This document shows, in pieces, positions 59,901 through 64,000 of a stretch of 64,000 nucleotides of DNA. Source of the stretch: Malurus cyaneus samueli (taxonomy: Eukaryota > Chordata > Aves > Passeriformes > Maluridae); the NCBI GenBank assembly GCA_009741485.1, contig CM019218.1, forward strand, positions 51,013,630-51,077,629. The letters are read 5' to 3'. The notes below the pieces were generated by a model. The model was not told where the DNA came from. It did no database searches and saw only the letters and a list, made by a program, of their open reading frames with translations. The first letter of the stretch is position 1, and every line of letters begins with the position of its first letter. The position numbers and the translations under genes are program-made.

Positions 59901-62900
59901 CTGACCCAGCCCTGAACACGGAACTGTGCTAGACCAAAGCACGCAAATAAAACTTTCCAAAGCTGCAGCACAAGATCACACAGAGACAAAACACTGCAGA
60001 GTCATAGCTGGTAACTGCAGCCTTTGAATTCTTTAAGAAGTGCTTAGGAAACAATTCCGGCCCAGTGCCGGTGCACAAGCACCTTCAGCAATCCCTGTGT
60101 TCGGCTGTGTAATTAAAGAGGGATCTGTCCCACTGTGTTGGGTGCATGGGAGGGTGTGCAGAGAAGGTTTAAAGTGGGTGAGATTCTTAATCACAGCAAC
60201 AGGATGAGGGAGAGACCCAAGGTTGCCCTCGTGGGCAACCCACGGTTGTTCCGTGGGAATGCAGCAGGAGCAGCTCCCTTGGGATGGGGAAGGGGATGAG
60301 AGGGAAGCACCGCGTTGTACAACCCTGGAAGCCGGACCTCGGAGCCTCCCTGCTGTTCCCTGCTGCTGTCTCTGCTGGATATTGCAGGACCCACAGAGGG
60401 ACAGACACCCCAAGAGCCTGATCTTGACCTCAGAGAGTGGAATTCCCCCCTTCCCTGGCAGCGGCACTGTGTCTCTTCCCAAGGGAACAGCAGCAGAGAG
60501 GCGCAGGAAGAGCCTCACCCCCAGGAGTACACAGGGCACTAACAGATCCCTGCTGTAAACCATCAGCCGCACCAAAACAAACACCAAACCCCACTTTTTT
60601 TTTAAAAAGAACTCATTTTTCTGACTCCTAACCACCCTTGGACTGTTGGAAGCCACTTCAAGTGTTCTGCCATCCCACCACATCATTCCCTAAACCAACC
60701 ACCCCTCACCAGCAGCAACTGCTGCAAATGGGCTGGAACAAGGGGAGCGGCTTCTGTGGAGCAGCACTCGACCCTTCCCACAACAGATGTGCATCCAATC
60801 TCCTCATTCCCAGTAGAAGAGTCTCCTTGACACACTCCCTGAGGACTGCATATTCCATCTGGGGCTCAGCAGCAGCCTCAGTTTCCCCCTCTGGCAACGC
60901 AGACCCAGGCTTTTCACAGCAACAGACGAAAATAAAAAGCTGCTTCTGCAGATTTGGCTTTAACACAACCCATCCCTCATTGCTCCTGGCAAAACCTCCT
61001 GAATGCAGCCTGATAGCTCAGCCACAGATTGTTTCGTTGTTTCCCGCCTTTAACTTCACAGTGAATCACTAAAAAAGAAAAATACAATAATCCAAATTCT
61101 GCAGCCTGGATGTAGAATTGGCTCATAACCCCAAGAAACCTCAAGGATTCACAGATCATTTCTGATTTCTCGACTTGCTGTTGCTCATAAGCCTTAAGCT
61201 GTGCATGCACAGAGTGGGTTTTCTCTCTGGCTGCTCTCTGCTCCTCACACGATGTCTCTGCCTCAGCCATGATCCATGGCTGGAATCAGAGCAGCCAGGC
61301 CCAGCCTAGGAGCTGAGATCTGCTCCCAACTGCTGGGCCAGGCCTCCAGCAGCTCCCCAGGCCCTGGCAGATCCCAGGGGCTGTGTGGACGCCAGCAGGG
61401 AGCCCAGCCTCCCAAACTCTGGCAGCCACCACCTCTTTGTGAGCTCACCATCTGCTCTGGCAAATCCACACTCCCATTTACCCCCTCCTGCATCCTTCTC
61501 ATTCCCCCAGCCCGCTGCCAGCATTCCCAATTTCCATCAGCTTCCCACTGGGGTTTATTCTTCTGCCCAATGCCCTAAGTGTTACACCCTGGCACAATCA
61601 CCCCTCGAGAGAGACTAATTCTCTTTGAAGTTCCTCCTCCTGTGGCTTATCCTGCTCCATCCCATCCTGTTTCCTGCTCACCTGCAGCCATAGGTGATTG
61701 GAGTCTGCACATGGCTCCACACCCAGCGGGATCTGCTCGGCCCCAGCAGGAGCAACACAGCCCAGACGGTGACAAAGTTCACATTTAACTGATAACAGAC
61801 ACGGTGGCAGCTCAGGTTACCTGATAAAACAACACATTCCAAGGAATTTACTGCCAGGGGCATCTTCTACCACTTCATGGAGCAGCACTTGCTCTTTTTG
61901 GAAGAGAAATGGCCCAAACCTATGAGTGCCAGCTCAGAGCAGGTGCCAGCTCAGCACATACCAGGTGTAATGTGGGAATTCCAGGGAATGCCTGGTTTGT
62001 ATCCAATCCAAAATGTATCTTAGAGACACCTGAAACGCTGCAGAACAGCCAGAAAAAGCTGGGACAGGCACCTCAGGAGATGAGCTTTGGGAACAGATTC
62101 TCTAAAGGTGGGACTTACAAAAGAAGTAAATTTGGAACTAAAACAGGGACCTGAAATAGGAGAAAAGAACAAACATGTCCTGCCAGCCCAGCAGAGCATT
62201 TATGACCCTGCTCTGGGAATGAGCTCTGGGGGTGGAGGGCAGCTCAGCAGCTCCCGTGTAAGAAGAGATCTTTGCAGATATGAGGAACCTTGGAAGGACC
62301 AGGAATCAGCCTGAGCAGGACCAGGGGCTGCCCAAGGAAGGGAAAATATGGAGAATACAGATCTGACTGAGGGCAGGCTTCTCCCCACAATCAAGGAGGG
62401 CAAAATCCTGCATTAGAAAAGTTGCCATGTTCTAGCATTGGAAAAGGTGATGTTTCTGCCACCCTAAAATGCATCTGTCTGCTCCCTACCGCCTGTCCCC
62501 AGCTCCCTCTGGCTTCTCCTTGCAGGGACACTCAGCAACTGCTTCTCAGCAAAACCTCATCACAAGCTCCTCACCTGAAGGAGTCTCGAAACACAGAGCC
62601 AAAGCCCAACAAGTGGTCAGGAGGTGGGAAACAGTCACAAAGCCCCTAAAGGGCAGCAGGTGGCACACAAGACATGCTGCCATACCCTATAATGTGCAGA
62701 CAGAGCAGGAACTGGTGTCACAAATCCCAGCTGTACAGGAGGAAACAGGTTCAGGAGCTGGGACTTGGGCAGGGGAAAAGATCTGTTCCAGTATCACTGA
62801 TAGGTACATCCAACAGCCACGCAGTGAACACAGAATATGAGTGACAGCTGTGACAGTCACAGTCCTTCAGACACGTGTCTGTGCATGAAGCCATGTTCAC

Positions 62901-63355
62901 ATGTGAGAAATACAACAGGTCAGAATCAAAGGGATGGCCTGGCCCACTCTGGCACCATGGCACCACTGCAGGACCATGGCACTGGGGAAGGCAGAGAGAA
63001 GGCACTGTAGTGCCCGGGTGCTGTGTGGCAGTGGCAGATCTGGTTCAGCTCACAGGGTGTTCAACTGCATCGACCCTCTGTGCTGATCTAAGCCCCCTGT
63101 GGGCACATCCATCCCACTCAAACCAGAGCTCAGACTGTTTAATGTATCAAAAGAGAAGAACAAAGCTCGACCCAAGGGTAGATTTACGTTTCAGAGAGGC
63201 AAATGCGTGCCCCAGGGCAGGGTGAGCTCTCTCATGTCTGCAGGCCTCTGCTACCGACCCAACCTACAGGTATCCAACCAGGCTATGTGAAAGGAAAAAC
63301 TGATCAAAATCAGCCAAAAACGGCCGAATCACATCCCTCTGAATAGTCAGTGTCA

Positions 63356-64000
63356 GATCAGTTTGCAAGGATGGCTGGGATCAGTTTGGACAGGGCTGGG
63401 ATCAGTTTGGCACAGGGGTGGATCAGTTGGGACAGTGGGATCATTTGGATGGCTGTGATCAGTGCACAGGCTGGATCATTTGGCACAGGGAGGCTGGGAT
63501 CAGTTTGAACAGGCTGGGATCAGTTTGGTCTACTAGTGGGCTGGTCTAGTTTGGGAGGGCTGGGATCAGTTTGGGACTGGGCTGGGATCAGTTTGGGATG
63601 GGCTGGGATCAGTTTGGGATAGGGGCTGGGTATCGTTGACAGTGTGGGATAGTTTGGCAGAGTGGGTCTGGGATGCAGTTTCAGGCAGCGATGGGTCAGG
63701 GTGGGATCAGTTTGGGATCCGGGCTGGATCAGTTGGGACAGGGCTGGATCAGTTTTGGGACAGGGCTGGGATTCGTTTGGGACTGGGCGTGGGATCAGTT
63801 TGGCACAGGGGCTGGGATCAGTTTGGGACAGGGGCTGGGATCAGTTTGGGACTGGGCTGGGATCAGTTTGGAGATGGGCTGGGATCAGTTTGGGACTGGG
63901 CTGGGATCAGTTTGAGACAGGGCTGGGATCAGTTTGGGACTGGGCTGGGATCAGTTTGGGACTGGGCTGGGATCAGTTTGGCACAGGGGCTGGGAGCTGA
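63356..64000 (+). repeat. 22-bp minisatellite (GGGCTGGGATCAGTTTGGGA-type), runs off the window
   Basis: Tandem copies of a 22-bp unit with core CTGGGATCAGTTTGGGACTG fill the last 645 bp. Copies from about 63800 on are nearly identical. Those at 63356-63800 are irregular, with many small insertions, deletions and partial units. The array continues beyond 64000. Confidence 0.92.

Larger units (their letters stand above)
47032..64000 (-). other. ANKS1A: ANKS1A intron 1 (continues past the right edge)
   Basis: At least 17 kb of non-coding sequence upstream of exon 2. It contains a 48-bp minisatellite (53618-53960) and the start of a 22-bp minisatellite (63356 to the edge). I found no exon 1, no CpG island and no other gene; the Gly/Ser-rich first exon is expected further right. 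Confidence 0.8.

Noticed and set aside
60977..61270. Minus-strand frame starting MAEAETSCEEQRAAREKTHS, coiled-coil-like
   Set aside because: The heptad character fades after about 50 residues, there is no recognisable family, and it sits in intron 1 without convincing splice signals.
63662..64000. Plus-strand frame encoding repeated GSVWD / WDQFGTG-type peptides
   Set aside because: Translation of the 22-bp minisatellite, not a gene.

Overview
The window looks like nuclear DNA of a bird. It holds dispersed vertebrate-type exons with GT-AG introns, two CR1 LINE fragments of the avian type, an endogenous-retrovirus LTR, an intragenic CpG-rich block and several GC-rich minisatellites. The introns are short, one only 83 bp, which fits a small, gene-dense avian chromosome. 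I cannot name the species.

One gene accounts for all coding sequence I can support. It is ANKS1A (ankyrin repeat and SAM domain protein 1A, 'Odin'), read on the minus strand. I matched it from memory of human ANKS1A and its paralogue ANKS1B (AIDA-1). Both ends lie outside the window: exon 1 (start codon, Gly/Ser-rich N-terminus) is beyond position 64000, and the rest of SAM1, SAM2 and the PTB domain are before position 1. Twelve constitutive exons join in phase with no stop codon and encode 652 codons. In transcript order they are 46951-47031, 46074-46230, 39389-39685, 38707-38782, 38330-38431, 37031-37126, 36751-36947, 35124-35216, 30545-30662, 24260-24825, 13463-13529 and 9070-9176. The first five carry six ankyrin repeats, the next six an acidic, proline- and serine-rich linker, and the last the start of SAM1.

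Three further coding segments suggest isoform structure. (1) The SAM1 exon is open upstream of its splice acceptor, to a start at 9273. The added N-terminus (MMWQCHLS...) closely resembles the N-terminus of short AIDA-1 isoforms of ANKS1B. With CpG-rich DNA at 9.0-11.1 kb, this predicts an internal promoter making a short SAM-SAM-PTB form of ANKS1A. (2) A 63-bp phase-0 cassette exon at 44200-44262 would insert 21 residues between ankyrin repeats 2 and 3. (3) A 28-bp mini-exon at 25589-25616 has the same phases as the exon at 30545-30662, so it could replace that exon but not follow it.

Region by region: 1-9069 is intron; 9070-13529 holds the SAM1 exon, the CpG block and one short exon; 13530-24259 is an intron with a poly-A tract, a CR1 fragment and a perfect 3 x 25 bp repeat; 24260-30662 holds the large linker exon, the mini-exon and one more linker exon; 30663-35123 is an intron with a minisatellite, a CR1 3' end and an LTR; 35124-39685 is a tight exon cluster; 39686-47031 carries the first ankyrin exons and the cassette exon; 47032-64000 is intron 1, with a 48-bp minisatellite and, at the right edge, a 22-bp minisatellite that runs off the window. 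I found no other gene, RNA gene or CRISPR array.
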